The notes under the pieces are model-generated. The model saw only the letters and a list, made by a program, of their open reading frames with translations, searched no databases and was not told the DNA's origin. The position numbers and the translations under genes are program-made. From positions 1-8,074 of the forward strand of contig JACDEA010000082.1 in NCBI GenBank assembly GCA_013816725.1: a DNA stretch of 8,074 nt. Reading direction: 5' to 3'. The DNA comes from Actinomycetota bacterium (GTDB lineage Bacteria > Actinomycetota > Acidimicrobiia > Acidimicrobiales > JACDEA01). Of this stretch, positions 6,389 through 8,074 are shown piece after piece; the first letter of the stretch is position 1; each line of letters opens with the position of its first letter.

Positions 6389-8074
6389 ATGCAAAAGTGG
6401 CGGCGGTCGGCGGCGGTGGCCGGCGTCGTCCTCGCCCTCCTCGCTGCCGGCGTCGCCCACGGCTCGACGCGGTTCCCGAACCGGGCCAACCCCAGTCCTC
6501 GCGTCGGTACCCCGAATGACCCGCAATTCGACTGCGCCGAACCCGACGACGAGGACGCCGGCACGGTGCCGCCGTGCGGGTCGATGTGGGACGAGCAGTT
6601 CAACTTGTTCGGGTTCGGCCCGAGGAGCACGTCGCGCACCGCCACGTACCGTGACCCCTCGCGCCTGGGCCAGCCGCAGGTCTCGGGGGTCGGGGCCGAC
6701 CGGGCGTGGAAGGTCAGTACCGGCCGGGCCGACGCCACCGTTGCCGTCACCGACACGGGGATCCGTTGGGAGAACGCCGACATCGCCCCAAAGGTGCGGC
6801 TGAACGAGGGCGAGCTACCCCTACCGGCGGGCGCCGTGACTTACGACGTCAACCACGACGGCGCCGTGACCGTCGCCGACTACGCCGGCGACATGCGCAT
6901 CACCAACACCAACGAGAGCGCGGCGATCGACCCGCAGGACGTGCTGCGGAGGTTCTCCGACGGCATCGACGACGACGGCAACGGCTACGTGGACGACATC
7001 GCTGGGTGGGACTTCTTCGACGACGACAATGACCCCGAGGATGTCTCCAGCTACTCGTCCGCCCGCAATCACGGCACGGGCCGGTCGCGCGAGGCCGTGC
7101 AGGTCACCAACGACGCGGTCGACGAGGCCGGCGTGTGCCCGCAGTGCACGCTCCTGCCGCTCCGCGTGTGGGACAGCTTCGTGGTGATCGGCGACCAGTT
7201 CGGCATGGCCACGGCGTACGCCGCCGACCGCGGGGTGGCGTCACAGGTCGTCGCGCTCGGCGTGCTGCAGAACACCGTTACCGCGCGCGAGGCCGTCCGC
7301 TACGCGTATGACAAGGGCGTCGTCGTTACGTCGGTGTCGAGCGACCTCAACACCGCCAACCACAACTACCCCACGAACTACGACGAAACCGTCTTCATCA
7401 ACGGCTGCGTCGCCGACACGCATGGACTGGGGCGCGACGCCGGGCAGCTCAACCAGTTGTTCATCACGCTGGGGCTGGGCAGTCAGTTCCCGGTGGGCAC
7501 GTGGTTCCGCAACAGCAACCTCACGCAGTACGGCGCCCACGCGCACATCTGCTTCACCGGGACCACCGGCAGCGAGGCAACCGGTCAGGCCGGTGGGGCG
7601 GCCGCGCTGCTCGTCAGCCGGGGTCGTGAGGTGGCGCCGGCGATCGGGGGGCCGCTCACGCCCAACGAGGTCAAGCAGTTGTTGACGATGACGGCGGAGG
7701 ACGTCGTTCCCGAGAACACCCTCGGCACCGGCACGCCTGATCCGTCGCAGCGCGGCTTCGACGAGCACTTCGGCTACGGGCGAGCCGACCTGGGCGCCGC
7801 GATCAGTCGCATCGCGCCCCGCCGCGTGCCACCCGAGGCGCTGCTCAAGGGTCCGCCGTGGTGGGCGATGCTCGAACCGAAAGGCAGCGCGCCGGTGGTC
7901 GGCCACGTGGCCGCCAAGCGGTCAAAGTCGTTCACCTATGCCCTGGCGTGGGCGCCCGGCGTCGAGCCGGCCGACGACGCGTTCGTCACCTTCGGATCGG
8001 GGGGCGGCGGCGCCCCCATCGACGGCACCCTTGGGTCGCTTCCCCTCGACGACATCGCGCGGGCGCTGCCGGGG
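6389..8074 (+). CDS. Secreted subtilisin-like serine peptidase (S8), 3' end beyond the window
   Basis: 562 codons are visible and the frame is open at the right edge. Residues 1-25 look like a Sec signal peptide (MQKWRR, hydrophobic core, 'AHG' before Ser26). Catalytic residues are Asp122 ('AVTDTGI'), His228 ('NHGTG') and Ser395 ('TGSEATGQAGGAAALL', where the usual TSxAxP reads GSEATG). The Asp-His interval is long (106 residues) and holds an EF-hand/dockerin-like loop ('DVNHDGAVTVAD', 153-164) and a second acidic loop ('GIDDDGNGYVDD', 192-203), probably calcium sites. The oxyanion Asn position aligns with Asp319 ('VSSDLNTANHNYP'). From about residue 480 a C-terminal module starts ('PPWWAMLEPKG', 'GHVAAKRSKSFTYALAW'). 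ATG 6389 fits the signal peptide; GTG 6374 is an alternative, and no strong Shine-Dalgarno is seen for either. It may be cotranscribed with the upstream c-di-GMP gene. Confidence 0.9.
   Translation, partial: MQKWRRSAAVAGVVLALLAAGVAHGSTRFPNRANPSPRVGTPNDPQFDCAEPDDEDAGTVPPCGSMWDEQFNLFGFGPRSTSRTATYRDPSRLGQPQVSGVGADRAWKVSTGRADATVAVTDTGIRWENADIAPKVRLNEGELPLPAGAVTYDVNHDGAVTVADYAGDMRITNTNESAAIDPQDVLRRFSDGIDDDGNGYVDDIAGWDFFDDDNDPEDVSSYSSARNHGTGRSREAVQVTNDAVDEAGVCPQCTLLPLRVWDSFVVIGDQFGMATAYAADRGVASQVVALGVLQNTVTAREAVRYAYDKGVVVTSVSSDLNTANHNYPTNYDETVFINGCVADTHGLGRDAGQLNQLFITLGLGSQFPVGTWFRNSNLTQYGAHAHICFTGTTGSEATGQAGGAAALLVSRGREVAPAIGGPLTPNEVKQLLTMTAEDVVPENTLGTGTPDPSQRGFDEHFGYGRADLGAAISRIAPRRVPPEALLKGPPWWAMLEPKGSAPVVGHVAAKRSKSFTYALAWAPGVEPADDAFVTFGSGGGGAPIDGTLGSLPLDDIARALPG

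Noticed and set aside
6379..6519. Alternative small gene starting at the ATG at 6379
   Set aside because: It is out of frame with the peptidase and covers its signal peptide; the product is a Gly/Arg/Pro-rich shadow.
7241..7906. Minus-strand open frame of 221 codons opposite the peptidase
   Set aside because: The plus strand carries the oxyanion and Ser motifs of the peptidase here; the antisense product is Arg/Val-rich without motifs.
1..8074. Mobile element, CRISPR array, tRNA or rRNA
   Set aside because: I saw no transposase or integrase motifs, terminal repeats, regularly spaced repeats or tRNA-like cloverleaf arms anywhere in the window.

Overview
The window looks like chromosomal DNA from a high-GC actinobacterium. 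The evidence is strongly G/C-biased third codon positions, long spurious open frames on the opposite strand, and almost no Shine-Dalgarno sequences. The protein types also fit: a DoxX protein with a 'FRPGEGWEY' signature, a secreted S8 peptidase with a 'GIDDDGNGYVDDI' loop, and a MASE1-PAS-PAS-GGDEF-EAL protein. A relative of the Acidimicrobiia or Thermoleophilia is my guess from recalled protein families, not a result.

Left half, minus strand (read right to left from 3128 to the left edge): four tightly spaced genes that could form one operon. They are a secreted phospholipase-C-like phosphodiesterase (3128-1722), a DoxX-family membrane protein (1663-1130), a classical short-chain dehydrogenase/reductase (1085-300), and the start of a membrane protein that resembles the PAP2 part of actinobacterial PAP2/diacylglycerol-kinase proteins but seems to lack its catalytic core (257 to beyond the edge). 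The gaps are 58, 44 and 42 bases. The last gap carries two mutually exclusive inverted repeats.

Right half, plus strand: after a 165-base divergent intergenic region comes a 1012-residue cyclic-di-GMP enzyme (3294-6332) with a MASE1 membrane sensor, two PAS domains, and GGDEF and EAL domains that both keep their catalytic residues. It is followed 56 bases later by a secreted subtilisin-like peptidase (6389 to beyond the right edge), whose oxyanion-hole Asn position is Asp and which has a calcium-binding insert between the catalytic Asp and His.

How they may work together (inference): two exported hydrolases flank a c-di-GMP turnover protein, so the locus could link an external or membrane signal to envelope or extracellular degradation. 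The phospholipase would release diacylglycerol, the lipid class on which PAP2/diacylglycerol-kinase proteins act, which gives the left operon a plausible lipid theme. I see no mobile element, CRISPR array, tRNA or rRNA, and no clearly new multi-gene system. The most unusual points are the eukaryote-like calcium-dependent PLC site, the Asp oxyanion hole in the peptidase, and the core-less PAP2-like protein with its structured leader.
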